This document shows positions 8,298 through 16,849 of a DNA stretch of 64,000 nucleotides, one piece after another (within the stretch, counting starts at the first letter, position 1; every line of letters starts with the position of its first letter). This stretch comes from Mycobacterium sp. DL440. Its GTDB lineage: Bacteria > Actinomycetota > Actinomycetes > Mycobacteriales > Mycobacteriaceae. Location: the NCBI RefSeq assembly GCF_011745145.1, contig NZ_CP050191.1, positions 771,991-835,990 of the forward strand. The letters run 5' to 3'. The position numbers were made by a program, and so were the translations under genes. Under the pieces are notes generated by a model. It ran no database searches. It worked only from the letters and a program-made list of their open reading frames with translations, and had not been told where the DNA came from.

Positions 8298-9100
8298 TAC
8301 CGGGCTCCCGTCACAGTCGGCTCGAGGGCGCTGCGGGCTTCATCCAACTGCGCCTTGAAGACGGTATAGAGCAGCCCGCGGTCGCCGGTGACGTTGATGA
8401 TCCGAGATCCGCTGGCGGCCACTGCTTCTAGGCCGCCCGAGCCGAAGCCGGGAATAGCGATGTACTCGATGCCGGCATCGTGTGTTGCCTGGATGACTTT
8501 GGCTACCGCCGCGTCGACGTCGGGGTGGGTGACGTTGCCCTCGAGACCGAGGGCCATTGCCAGGTCGAACGGACCGAATACCAGGCCATCCAAGCCGGGC
8601 ACACGGGCGATGGAGTCGACGTTTTCGACCCCTTCGATGTCCTCGATCAGCCCGAACACCAGGGTGTCGCGGTTCGCACGCTGGTAGTCGGCAATCCAGT
8701 TCTCGGTGAGGTGGCCCACCGCGCGGGTGGCCGGGCAGGCTCCGCGGGTGCCCTCCGGTTCGTACTTGGCGGCCGCGACGATGGCGGCCGCGACATCGGC
8801 ATTGCACATGTGGGGGGCCATGATTCCGGTTGCGCCTGCGTCGAGGACGCGTTGGATGAAGGACGGGTTGTGATCCGGTACCCGCACGATGGCGTCAATG
8901 CCGACAGCATCGGCGGCCCGAATAAGCGTATTGATATCGCCGAGGTCCATCGTTCCGTGTTCGGCGTCGATCCAGGCAAAGTCGTAGCCGGTGTATCCGA
9001 CGATGTCCACGGAGTCGGGGGAGGGGAGTTGCACGGTGACGCCGTAGGCGCGTTCACCGGCTTCCAGCTTGTTGCGGATGCGTCGAGGGTAGGTGCGCAT
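8297..9100 (-). CDS. HpcH/HpaI-type aldolase
   Basis: A 267-residue class II HpcH/HpaI aldolase. Visible signatures are FAWIDAEHGTMDL (catalytic His region), RVPDHNPSFIQRVLDAGATG, IMAPHMCN and VFGPFDLAMALG. The family cleaves 4-hydroxy-2-oxo acids to pyruvate and an aldehyde in a metal-dependent retro-aldol reaction. AGAAGGAG lies a few bases before ATG 9100. It is sandwiched between two paralogous cyclases in one operon, fitting a hydrolytic ring opening followed by C-C cleavage. Confidence 0.9.
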   Translation of the reverse strand: MRTYPRRIRNKLEAGERAYGVTVQLPSPDSVDIVGYTGYDFAWIDAEHGTMDLGDINTLIRAADAVGIDAIVRVPDHNPSFIQRVLDAGATGIMAPHMCNADVAAAIVAAAKYEPEGTRGACPATRAVGHLTENWIADYQRANRDTLVFGLIEDIEGVENVDSIARVPGLDGLVFGPFDLAMALGLEGNVTHPDVDAAVAKVIQATHDAGIEYIAIPGFGSGGLEAVAASGSRIINVTGDRGLLYTVFKAQLDEARSALEPTVTGAR

Positions 9101-9133
9101 GATTGTTCTCCTTCTATCGAAAAGTCAAGGGCG

Positions 9134-10084
9134 TCAGAACATGGCGATGGGGTTGGTGGCACTGGAGGTGACGCCAACCAGGCGCCACGGCAGCATCGAG
9201 AAGAAGAACTCCCATCGCTGTTTGGCCGCACACGTTTCAGCGAGTTCGGTGAGCTCGACGTTGTCGATCAACCACAAGCCCATGGCTACCAACGTGACCG
9301 CATGAATCGGCATATACAGATCGGGTGAGTCGAAGCCGGAGGGACGGACGTCCTGGATGCCGTCGCTGCCCAGGACCGCGACGTCGCGCTCGTGTAGGAA
9401 CGGTAGGCATGCGGCGCTCAAGCCGGGCTGAGTGGTATCGACTCCTTTGGGCCTGTCGGACGCCAGTGCGGCCAGCCGCGCGAAATGTCCGGTATGGACG
9501 AGCAGTACGTCGCCCGACCCGACAGTGATGTTCTGACGTTGCTCGGCGGCCAGCAGATCATCGGGAGTGATCGCGTAATCCTCGTCGAGCCACCGGACAC
9601 CCTTGGCTGCCGGAATGTCCAGCAGGACTCCGCGGCTGACGATCCCTTCTTTGGCCTGGTGTACCGAGAGTTTCGTCGCGCCGCCCACCGAGGTGGTATC
9701 CCCGGCGTCGAAGCCGTTGTAGTTCTTGTTCTCCCAGGAAAAGTGAGCCAAGCCGTCGAGGTGGGTGTGCGATCCGTGGCCCACGATGCCCACGTACTCG
9801 CGTACCGCGTCGAACTGGATGGCACCGCCCGACATGTGGCTCACTTCGCCCAGTTCCATATAGCGCTGCAGTACCGTGCCCCGTCCCAGCGGGTCCGGGT
9901 CAGCGGGGTCCATGTCTCGGGAGAGCGAGACCACGTCGCCGTCGCGGACTGCACCAGCTGCAGCGGCGCGCTTCTCTGAGGTGATCAGGTTGAGTGTTCC
10001 GAGACGATCGTCCTCACCCCAACGACCCCAGTTGGACAGGGTGTGAAAATAGTTCCGGACTTCCTGCTCCGTCGGGCGACTCAT
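9134..10084 (-). CDS. Cyclase-family metal hydrolase 2
   Basis: A 316-residue paralogue of the cyclase at 7353-8297. The metal site is GHGSHTHLDGLAH, with the second His in place where copy 1 has Gln (GSQTH). The C-terminal ends of the two are nearly alike (WEFFFSMLPWRLVGVT versus WEFFFTMLPWRFVGVT), showing a duplication. ATG 10084 has GAAGGAG upstream. It is the first gene of the operon, 33 bases before the aldolase. The two copies may act on successive or related substrates or form a heteromer; that is inference. Confidence 0.85.
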   Translation of the reverse strand: MSRPTEQEVRNYFHTLSNWGRWGEDDRLGTLNLITSEKRAAAAGAVRDGDVVSLSRDMDPADPDPLGRGTVLQRYMELGEVSHMSGGAIQFDAVREYVGIVGHGSHTHLDGLAHFSWENKNYNGFDAGDTTSVGGATKLSVHQAKEGIVSRGVLLDIPAAKGVRWLDEDYAITPDDLLAAEQRQNITVGSGDVLLVHTGHFARLAALASDRPKGVDTTQPGLSAACLPFLHERDVAVLGSDGIQDVRPSGFDSPDLYMPIHAVTLVAMGLWLIDNVELTELAETCAAKQRWEFFFSMLPWRLVGVTSSATNPIAMF

Positions 10085-10125
10085 GGTGAAAAACTCCTTC
10101 GGGCACAGCCGCCGGTGGCTGCTCT

Positions 10126-10155
10126 TCTTGGATCGGATGGTCTTGGATCGGATGG
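10126..10155. repeat. 15-bp exact tandem duplication
   Basis: TCTTGGATCGGATGG occurs twice without spacing in the region upstream of the cyclase operon. It could be a simple replication slip or affect spacing of promoter elements. Confidence 0.85.
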
Positions 10156-10173
10156 TCGCTTATCGCCGCGTCC

Positions 10174-10195
10174 ATCGATTACGACTCTACGAGTC
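10174..10195. promoter_or_regulatory. Shared motif plus GACTC-N3-GAGTC palindrome
   Basis: ATCGATTACGACTCTA (10174-10189) repeats the site upstream of the monooxygenase. It overlaps a perfect small inverted repeat, GACTCtacGAGTC (10183-10195). The site is 90 nt before the cyclase start, a suitable place for a LysR or TetR operator. Confidence 0.5.
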
Positions 10196-10210
10196 TTCCA
10201 GTGCCGCGTC

Positions 10211-10224
10211 CAAGACTAATCTTG
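10211..10224. promoter_or_regulatory. CAAGA-N4-TCTTG inverted repeat
   Basis: CAAGActaaTCTTG lies between the TetR pair and the cyclase operon. It is a perfect 5-bp-arm palindrome and could be an operator for one of the adjacent TetR proteins. Its spacing does not fit the known KstR2 site. Confidence 0.35.
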
Positions 10225-10308
10225 AAGGATATTGCTGCGGTTTAGGTCATAATCGGGTGGACTGGGGCCGCCCGGTGCTACCGATTGCAGATAATGAAAA
10301 TAAAGTCG

Positions 10309-10995
10309 TTAGTCAGACCGTGGATTGTCCGCTGCGTGGGTACCTACTGAGTGCGCGCCTGCGGCATGTTCGCTCGGTTTACGTGAGTCGATGTAGAAGA
10401 CAATCGCTTCGACGAGCGCTTTCCGTTCGCGCGACGTGTCGAGAGGCTCTGCTGCGGTCAGTTGGGCTATCACGAGCCCGCGCAGGGTCGCCCACATCAG
10501 ATTGCCGATATCCCTGCCGTGCCGCGTGGCCAATTGCCCGCCGAGACGGCGGCCAAGCGCGCCGAAGGCGTTGTGCAGCTCGGCAAGGTGGGTGGATGCC
10601 GTTGATCCACCCGAAGCGCGGGTGGCGACGACGATCTCCAGCGCCGCCAGGGAATTGCCGCTGGAGAGTGCTCGCCAAGCGGCGTCGACTCCGAACGTGA
10701 TGCGCTGCCGCAGGGTCACGGTGGCGGATTCAGTGCGTATGCCATTGAGAGTCTCGATCAGCTCAGCGAAGACGTAATCGACGACCGACAGGAGTAGCCC
10801 GTCGCGATCACCGAAGTGATACTGGATGACGCCCCATGTGACGCCGGCCTTTCTGGCGATGTGCCGGGCGCTCGCGGCGCCGAAGCCTTCAGCATGAATG
10901 CATAGGAGCGTCTCGTCGATCACGGCGGCACGGGTGCTGGCGGCACGCGGCTGACTTCCATGAGCAGGTCTGCGTGGCGCGCTACGGGGACACAT
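10309..10995 (-). CDS. TetR-family regulator (second of a tandem pair)
   Basis: A TetR-family protein of 228 residues from ATG 10995; a TTG start at 11007 would give 232. The helix-turn-helix region reads ASARHIARKAGVTWG followed by VIQYHFGDRDGLL. It overlaps the end of the upstream TetR gene, so the two are co-transcribed and coupled. Their HTH regions are very alike, which suggests duplication and possibly overlapping operator recognition. The C-terminal ligand domain differs. Nearby palindromes in the cyclase promoter are candidate targets. Confidence 0.88.
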   Translation of the reverse strand: MCPRSAPRRPAHGSQPRAASTRAAVIDETLLCIHAEGFGAASARHIARKAGVTWGVIQYHFGDRDGLLLSVVDYVFAELIETLNGIRTESATVTLRQRITFGVDAAWRALSSGNSLAALEIVVATRASGGSTASTHLAELHNAFGALGRRLGGQLATRHGRDIGNLMWATLRGLVIAQLTAAEPLDTSRERKALVEAIVFYIDSRKPSEHAAGAHSVGTHAADNPRSD

Positions 10996-11623
10996 GATGC
11001 CGTTCAAGGTAGCCAGTCACCGTGTTGATCAAGATCTGCCGTTCACGGGCGGTGGTTGCCGGCTCTACGCCGAGCATCTGTGCTGACATCGCCCCCAGCA
11101 GAGTCGTCCAGATGAGGTCTCCGATGACGGCGGCGTGACGAGGTGCCAGCCCTTCACCGAGATAGCGACGTCCCAGCTGCCTTAGGGTCTCGAATACCTC
11201 GGACAAGTATTGGCTTTTTGTGTCGCCGCGTTCGGCGCGCGTCGCGATCAGAATCTGTATCGCGGCCGCTGAAGTAGGGCTGGTGAAGGCACACCACATG
11301 GCATCGATGAGTAAGCGCGCGTTCTGCCGAGCTGACCGTGCCGCGGGCTGAGGCTTCACCGCGCGCAGAGACTCGAGTAGGTCCTTGAAGCCGCGATCCA
11401 CGACGGCCATGAGGAGTCCGTCCCGATCTCCGAAGTGGTACTGGATGGCCCCCCAGGTAACGCCTGCGCGTTCGGCCACCCGCTTGGCGCTGGCGGCGGC
11501 AAAGCCTTCTTCACGTACGCACTGTACGAACTCATCGACAAGCCGCCCACGTTGGTCGTAGATGGCGGAGCCAGTGGTCCGGCCGCGTAGAGAAGCGTGT
11601 GTTGTCATTGTTGGGTTCAGCAC
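10982..11623 (-). CDS. TetR-family regulator (first of a tandem pair)
   Basis: A 213-residue TetR regulator. I take GTG 11623 as start because GAGGCGG lies at good spacing before it; ATG 11608 is the alternative. The recognition region reads AKRVAERAGVTWG then AIQYHFGDRDGLLMAVVD, almost the same as in the downstream TetR. The gene precedes and overlaps that paralogue. No divergent gene shares its promoter, so the target is more likely the cyclase operon downstream or the acyl-CoA dehydrogenase operon upstream. Confidence 0.88.
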   Translation of the reverse strand: MLNPTMTTHASLRGRTTGSAIYDQRGRLVDEFVQCVREEGFAAASAKRVAERAGVTWGAIQYHFGDRDGLLMAVVDRGFKDLLESLRAVKPQPAARSARQNARLLIDAMWCAFTSPTSAAAIQILIATRAERGDTKSQYLSEVFETLRQLGRRYLGEGLAPRHAAVIGDLIWTTLLGAMSAQMLGVEPATTARERQILINTVTGYLERHHVSP

Positions 11624-11925
11624 ATTACCGCCTCGTCGACGGTACCCACAACAATCGTCGCGACCACCGCTGCTGGGTTTACAAAGACGTGCGCGGCATC
11701 CGAGAGCGCAAGCGGCGATCGATGTTGGACCGTTGCTCTGCGCCGCACAAACAGGATTCGCGGAAGGTGTCGACGTTGCAGGCCGCGTTGCCTAGGGAAC
11801 GAACGAGGCTGCGTCACTGTGGCGTAGCTCCGCGACATCACGATGTCGTCGAAACCGGAGCCGAATCCTGTGGCTACCGACAGCCGAAATAGCTTGAGAA
11901 GCCCGTGTTTCCGGCCGTATTGGAC
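11624..11925. other. Intergenic region without a recognisable gene
   Basis: These 302 bases lie between the acyl-CoA dehydrogenase operon stop and the TetR start. Open frames on both strands have basic, low-complexity translations and no family features. It presumably holds the TetR promoter. Confidence 0.6.
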
Positions 11926-12960
11926 CTATTCAAGGTTCGGCACCGGCTCGGCGAGCAGCGTCGTTTGATGCAGGCGGGTGCCGCCGCTGATGTGGTCAAA
12001 GAGATGAGCGCGTTTCAAGTAATGGTGCACATCGCATTCCGCGGTGAAGCCGATGCCGCCATGGATGCGAATGGCGATCGTCGCATTGCGCAGCGCCGCG
12101 TCGGTGGCGACGATGCTGGCGGCGGCGGATTGGAAACGCGCGTCATCACGTGCATCGCGGGTAGCCACCGCTGCAAATATCGTTTGCGAGAGAGCCGCTC
12201 TGGTCCGCAGCGCCATATCGGCGCAGTGATGGGCCACCGCTTGGAAGGCGCCGATGGGCTTGCCGAACTGCATCCGAATCTTTGCGTACTCCACTGCCAA
12301 ATCCCGCGTGGCTTCTGCGTTGCCGGCCAGTTGAGCCGCGATGAGTAGATTGGCGTGTAGCGCGATCGGTGCGGCCGCAGCCGGTACGAAGCCGAGGGCG
12401 GCGGTATCCACGGCGCTGCCGCGTTCGAGGTCGACCGACCCGTCGAGCGCAGTCACGGAACAAACATCCTTCACGCATGTCCGTTCAATGAGCGCCGCAC
12501 CGTCGTCATCCCACAGGATCAGAAGATCGTCGTCCTCAGAATCGATCAGATGAAGGTCGCCGCGTACCGACGAACCGATCACGCCAGGCCCAATCATGTT
12601 CGCCACCGCGGCGCGGGTCTCGCCGGCCACGATTGACCGGACGAGGTCCGCGTCGCCCGCTGCGCTTGCCACATGAGCGGCGAGCGTCGTCGCCAGGATT
12701 CGCGGCGATATCAGGAAGCGGCCGAACTCTCTGAACGCCAGCATCTCTTCCACGACACCGTATCCGGCGCCATCAAGGTCTTCTGGAATCCCGAGGCCGA
12801 ACCAGCCCTGTGCGGCCAGTTCGGGCCATCCCCGGCGCTCATCGCGTTCGGCGGGCCTGTGCTCTCCGCGCAATCGCTCAACCGGGTACCGTGCGGCCAA
12901 GAACCCCGCAATGCTATCGATGATTTCTTGTTGTTCCGAGGACGCGACCAGTTCAATCAT
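11926..12960 (-). CDS. Acyl-CoA dehydrogenase, small/partner subunit type
   Basis: A 344-residue acyl-CoA dehydrogenase from ATG 12960, one base after the stop of the preceding dehydrogenase gene; the longer open frame to 12999 would overlap it. It has the N-terminal helical domain, a shortened middle domain and the C-terminal signature AIRIHGGIGFTAECDVHHYLKRA. In mycobacteria, adjacent unlike acyl-CoA dehydrogenase genes often encode alpha2beta2 heterotetramers for bulky substrates such as steroid CoA esters; this pair fits that pattern. Substrate unknown. Confidence 0.88.
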   Translation of the reverse strand: MIELVASSEQQEIIDSIAGFLAARYPVERLRGEHRPAERDERRGWPELAAQGWFGLGIPEDLDGAGYGVVEEMLAFREFGRFLISPRILATTLAAHVASAAGDADLVRSIVAGETRAAVANMIGPGVIGSSVRGDLHLIDSEDDDLLILWDDDGAALIERTCVKDVCSVTALDGSVDLERGSAVDTAALGFVPAAAAPIALHANLLIAAQLAGNAEATRDLAVEYAKIRMQFGKPIGAFQAVAHHCADMALRTRAALSQTIFAAVATRDARDDARFQSAAASIVATDAALRNATIAIRIHGGIGFTAECDVHHYLKRAHLFDHISGGTRLHQTTLLAEPVPNLE

Positions 12961-12961
12961 G

Positions 12962-14134
12962 TCAGTAGCTCCGTGGCAGACCGAGGACGCGCTCGGCAAT
13001 GATATTGCGCCGGATCTCCGCGGAGCCTCCTGCGATCAAGTAATAGCGATCTTCGAGATATGGCACGGTCCATTCCTGCGCATCGCCGGAGACCTCCAGG
13101 GCGTCTGCACCGAGAATGTCGAGGGACAGCAGCCGGACGCGTTGCAGGATCTCCCCGCAATAGAGAAAGTCCATGGAGGCCTCCGGACCAGGGGACGCCC
13201 CGTCTGCATTTCGCGAGATGGCCTCGTAGTTCATGGCCTGTAATGCCGCGATTTCGGCTCGGAGTGTGGCGAGCCGCGCGGCAATCACATCATCGTCGAT
13301 GGCCGACTTGCGGCCGTTCGGTCCGGGCCTCGCCTTGGCGAGGTCGATCAGTTGCTCGAGTAGATTGCGCAGCTCGGAAGCGCGAGCGACCGATAGCGCG
13401 CCGCGCTCGAAGGAAAGAGTCGACATCGCCACGCGCCAGCCGTCACCGAGCTTGCCCACCACGTTGCTCAACGGGATACGCACGTTGTCGTAGAACACTT
13501 CGCAGAAGTGATGGTTGTTCGCCATCGTCATGATCGGGCGGATTCGAATACCTGGCGTGCGCATATCGACGACTACCCAGGTAATTCCTTTGTGCTTCGG
13601 CGTCGTCGGGCCGGTGCGCACCAAGGTTTCCTGATATGTGGCGAGGTGAGCATGACTGGTCCAGATCTTCTGACCGTTGAGGACCAGGCTGTCGCCGTCG
13701 ATGACGGCGCGCAGGCTTAAGGCGGCGAGATCGGAACCCGCACCGGGTTCCGAGAAACCCTGGCACCACACCAGCTCACCGCGCAGAATCGGAGGGAGAT
13801 ACAGCGACTTCTGGGCATCGGTCCCCGAAGCGATGATCGTGGGTCCTGCGTGGTTGAGGGCAACGCTCAGGCAGCCTTCCAAGGGTGCGCGAGCTTGCGC
13901 GCACTCGTCGTACCAGATCATCTGCTCGACCAGCGACAGTCCTTGGCCACCGTATTCGCGTGGCCATGCAAGTCCGGCCCAGCCACCTTCGTATTTCTTG
14001 CTCTGCCAGGCCAAGTCGAATTCACGCATCGCGACCCCGTCACTGGGACGAGCCTGGCGGGGCTTGTTCTCAGCCAGCCAGGTGCGCACCTTGTCGCGAA
14101 ACTGAACCTCGTCGGAAGAAAATTCAAACTGCAT
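12962..14134 (-). CDS. Acyl-CoA dehydrogenase, large-subunit type
   Basis: A 390-residue acyl-CoA dehydrogenase. It has LAWPREYGGQGLS, the FAD/substrate-binding segment CQGFSEPGAGSDLAAL, LNGQKIWTSHAHLA and the C-terminal LIAGGSAEIRRNIIAERVL. GGAG precedes ATG 14134. It is transcribed directly before the smaller dehydrogenase with a one-base gap, so a heteromeric enzyme is likely. It oxidises an acyl-CoA to the 2-enoyl-CoA; the true substrate cannot be deduced. Confidence 0.92.
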   Translation of the reverse strand: MQFEFSSDEVQFRDKVRTWLAENKPRQARPSDGVAMREFDLAWQSKKYEGGWAGLAWPREYGGQGLSLVEQMIWYDECAQARAPLEGCLSVALNHAGPTIIASGTDAQKSLYLPPILRGELVWCQGFSEPGAGSDLAALSLRAVIDGDSLVLNGQKIWTSHAHLATYQETLVRTGPTTPKHKGITWVVVDMRTPGIRIRPIMTMANNHHFCEVFYDNVRIPLSNVVGKLGDGWRVAMSTLSFERGALSVARASELRNLLEQLIDLAKARPGPNGRKSAIDDDVIAARLATLRAEIAALQAMNYEAISRNADGASPGPEASMDFLYCGEILQRVRLLSLDILGADALEVSGDAQEWTVPYLEDRYYLIAGGSAEIRRNIIAERVLGLPRSY

Positions 14135-14187
14135 GCGGAGATCTCCAAGAGTGCGTGTTCATCGCCCCGGAAACCGGGGTCCTTTCC

Positions 14188-15222
14188 TCAAAGCCGGACA
14201 AGGACTTTGAGCGCTGCGCGATCGGCCATGGCGCGGTAGCCCTCGGGCACTTCGTCCAGCCCGATGCTGCGGTCGAACACCTGGCCCGGCTCGATGGTGC
14301 CGTCGAGTACGTCGGGCAGCAGTTCCTCGATGTAGGCGCGCACCGGGGCCACGCCACCGGTGATGGTGACATTGCGGTAGAACGGCCCGAATCCCAGGGG
14401 AGCGTCTTCGTATTGCGGCACGCCGAGCCGACTGACCGTGCCGCCGGCACGTACCAATCCGACTGCGGTGTCCAGTGCTTCACGGGTTCCGACACACTCC
14501 ACCACGGCGTGCGTGCCGTCGCCGCCGGTGAGCTCCCGGACCCGCTCGACACCGTTGTCGCCGCGTTCGGCGACGATTTCGGTGGCACCGAACTCGCGGC
14601 CGAGGTCGGTGCGTCGCTGATGCCGTCCCATCAAAACGATCTGCTCGGCGCCGAGGCGCTTGGCGGCCAGCACCGCGCAGAGGCCGACGGCGCCATCGCC
14701 GATGACGGTCACCGTCGTGCCCTTTTTGACTCCGGATGTCACCGCCCCGTGATGGCCGGTGCAGTACACGTCGGACAAGGTCAACAGCGACGACAGCAAC
14801 GCCGAGTCTTCGCCGACAGGCAGCTTGACCAGCGTGCCCTGCGCCTGCGGTACCCGCACCGCCTCACCTTGACCGCCGTCGATCCCATTCCATGCCCAGG
14901 GGCCGCCATGCCGGCACGCGGCGTGCAGGCCCTCGGTGCAGAAGTCACAGGTGTTATCGGCAAATACGAAGGGCGCCACCACCAGATCGCCTGCCTTCAG
15001 GCCGGAAACCTCCGAGCCGACGTCTTCGACCACCCCGATGAACTCGTGACCCATCCGTGAGCCTTGTTCGGTCCGAGTCATTGATTGGTACAGCCACAGG
15101 TCGCTGCCGCATATGCACGACTGGGTCACCCGCACCAGCGCGTCAGTCGGTTCGCGCAGGATCGGATCGGGCACATTTTCCACCCGCACATCGCCCGCGG
15201 CGTACATCAATGTTGCTCTCAC
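14188..15222 (-). CDS. Zinc-dependent alcohol dehydrogenase (MDR family)
   Basis: A 344-residue medium-chain dehydrogenase. Catalytic zinc ligands are suggested by CICGSDLW (~residue 37) and MGHEFIGVVEDVG (~58). The structural zinc lobe appears as CDFCTEGLHAACRHGG. The cofactor Rossmann motif is VIGDGAVGLCAVLAA. The start is GTG 15222 with AAAGG upstream; the nearby ATG is in another frame. It sits 53 bases after the acyl-CoA dehydrogenase pair in the direction opposite to transcription, so it may share their message. It likely oxidises an alcohol or aldehyde intermediate. Confidence 0.9.
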   Translation of the reverse strand: MRATLMYAAGDVRVENVPDPILREPTDALVRVTQSCICGSDLWLYQSMTRTEQGSRMGHEFIGVVEDVGSEVSGLKAGDLVVAPFVFADNTCDFCTEGLHAACRHGGPWAWNGIDGGQGEAVRVPQAQGTLVKLPVGEDSALLSSLLTLSDVYCTGHHGAVTSGVKKGTTVTVIGDGAVGLCAVLAAKRLGAEQIVLMGRHQRRTDLGREFGATEIVAERGDNGVERVRELTGGDGTHAVVECVGTREALDTAVGLVRAGGTVSRLGVPQYEDAPLGFGPFYRNVTITGGVAPVRAYIEELLPDVLDGTIEPGQVFDRSIGLDEVPEGYRAMADRAALKVLVRL

Positions 15223-15277
15223 GCATGACCTTTCTTGATTTGCGGCGACAGGCCGGTGACTCGCTCTGCGGACCGGC

Positions 15278-16378
15278 TCAGACGGGGGTGGTCAGCACTT
15301 CGTTCGAGAAGTTGAACAGGCGAGCCGCCGTATCGCGGAACACCGCCGCCGTGGTGGCGTCGTCAAGTCCCTTCGACAACCTGGCAACCGTGTCCCTGCT
15401 GAACGGGTAGGTGCCCTCCTCGTGGGGGTAGTCAGAGCCCCAGATCACCGGGGACGCACCGGTGAGCGGGATGTTGTGGATGGCGACCGGATCGTCCTGG
15501 AACGTCGCGTGAATCTGCCGACGTAGGTAAAAGCTTGGTGGCTCCGGCAGTTCGGGATTGATCCAGCTCTTGCCGGTCGCGGTCTTGCCGTACTTGCGGA
15601 ATGACTCGGTGTAGAAGTCGAGGGTCTGCATGGTCCAGGCCAGCCACCCGACGTTGTACTCGACGAACACCACGTGCAAATTCGGGTGGTTGGCCAGGAC
15701 CCCGGACGTGGCGAACAGGGCGGCCACTCGGGGGGCCATCGATTGAGTCGCCAACAGGTTGGACACGCCGGCGCCCAGCCCTCGGTAGAAGTACATGTCG
15801 TGGCCGGTGCCCTGATGGATGACGATGGGCATGCCGCTCGCCTCGGCTGCGGCCCACAGCGGCTCCCATTGAACGTGGTTCCACTCGGGTGCCGCTACCG
15901 CGGGCAGCATGATGGACGCAAACCCGTTCTCGGCCAACCATTCAATCTCGCGGACCGCGTCCTCGACCCGCCACGTGGGAACGATTCCGGCGCAACGGAA
16001 CCGCGGTGAACGACCGAGCGTGCTGGCGATCCACTCGTTGTAGATGCGGCACGATGCGGCGCCCTCGTCGGCATCGGGGAGCATCCACGCGTACAGCCCG
16101 ATGGTCGGGTAGATGCACTCGCCGGCGACACCCTCTTGGCGCATGATCGCGTAGCGATGTTCGGGGTCGGCGATCTTCATCCGCTCGTCCTCGGGCAGGC
16201 CGAGATAACCGACCGACTGGCCCTCCAGGACGATGTCCCAGCCCCCGTCTTCGCCCGCGGTGATCCCGCGCAAGGCTCGGGAACGCATATGCGAAGGGAG
16301 GTTGTCCCTCCAGAGGTTCCGCGGCTCGTTGACGTGTGAGTCGCCGGAGATGAAACCCAGCGTGTCGGTGTCAGTCAT
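15278..16378 (-). CDS. Amidohydrolase-2 family metal-dependent hydrolase/decarboxylase
   Basis: A 366-residue TIM-barrel amidohydrolase (amidohydrolase_2/ACMSD-like). The first metal motif is ISGDSHVNEP (DxH, residues ~10-19), a central His is in PIVIHQGTGHD, and the last Asp is in VIWGSDYPHEEG. The family holds hydrolases and non-oxidative decarboxylases. AGGA precedes ATG 16378. It is one of four members of this family in the window, but differs from the others in the EPRNLW continuation instead of EPPxxW. Confidence 0.88.
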   Translation of the reverse strand: MTDTDTLGFISGDSHVNEPRNLWRDNLPSHMRSRALRGITAGEDGGWDIVLEGQSVGYLGLPEDERMKIADPEHRYAIMRQEGVAGECIYPTIGLYAWMLPDADEGAASCRIYNEWIASTLGRSPRFRCAGIVPTWRVEDAVREIEWLAENGFASIMLPAVAAPEWNHVQWEPLWAAAEASGMPIVIHQGTGHDMYFYRGLGAGVSNLLATQSMAPRVAALFATSGVLANHPNLHVVFVEYNVGWLAWTMQTLDFYTESFRKYGKTATGKSWINPELPEPPSFYLRRQIHATFQDDPVAIHNIPLTGASPVIWGSDYPHEEGTYPFSRDTVARLSKGLDDATTAAVFRDTAARLFNFSNEVLTTPV

Positions 16379-16387
16379 CGGTATTCC

Positions 16388-16849
16388 TTAGGTGTCGAGC
16401 ACTTCAATTACCCGGGCACTGCTTTCAGTGCCCTCGAACGGGACATCTCTTGGTTCGGGTCGTCGTACATGTCTCACACGAATCTCGAGCACGCCGTGGA
16501 AGTAGCTGGCGCGCACGCCATTCGGATCGGTGCCGGCGGGTAGGGCGATGCTGCGGTCGAAGTCTCCGAAAATACGCTCGGCCCGCATCGTCAGCTCCGG
16601 TGGCGCCTGGTCGGCCGGTGGACGCCGCACCCCGAGGACATACAACACCCGACCGTCGACGCGGACCTCGAGATCATCGGGCAGTACGCCGGGCACCTCG
16701 TAGCGCAGGACCATGTCGGTCTTGGTGTGGAACGCGTCCAGCGCCGGAGTCCAAGCAGGCTGTTGTTCCTCGCGCGTGCGAGTGGCTTGCTTGGCAAAGT
16801 CGGTCGTTCCACCGATCACCCGCCATGGGTCGTAGTCAGCTAGTTCCAT
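16388..16849 (-). CDS. Hsp20/alpha-crystallin-like small protein
   Basis: A 153-residue protein with an alpha-crystallin-like central domain. Visible are YEVPGVLPDDLEVRVDGRVLYVLGVRR, shortened here to its key parts YEVPGV and DLEVRVDGR, then FDRSIALPAGTD and YFHGVLEIRV, matching the strand order of Hsp20 proteins. The start overlaps the preceding stop as ATGA, so it is coupled to the MDMPI-like gene. A small chaperone within a catabolic block may protect an unstable enzyme, but its link to the pathway is unclear. Confidence 0.8.
   Translation of the reverse strand: MELADYDPWRVIGGTTDFAKQATRTREEQQPAWTPALDAFHTKTDMVLRYEVPGVLPDDLEVRVDGRVLYVLGVRRPPADQAPPELTMRAERIFGDFDRSIALPAGTDPNGVRASYFHGVLEIRVRHVRRPEPRDVPFEGTESSARVIEVLDT

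Noticed and set aside
10211..10224. CAAGACTAATCTTG as a KstR2 site
   Set aside because: KstR2 sites have CAAG and CTTG only two bases apart; here the gap is six.
13885..15060. 391-codon open frame on the plus strand
   Set aside because: Antisense to the dehydrogenase and ADH genes, with Arg/His-rich composition and no motif.
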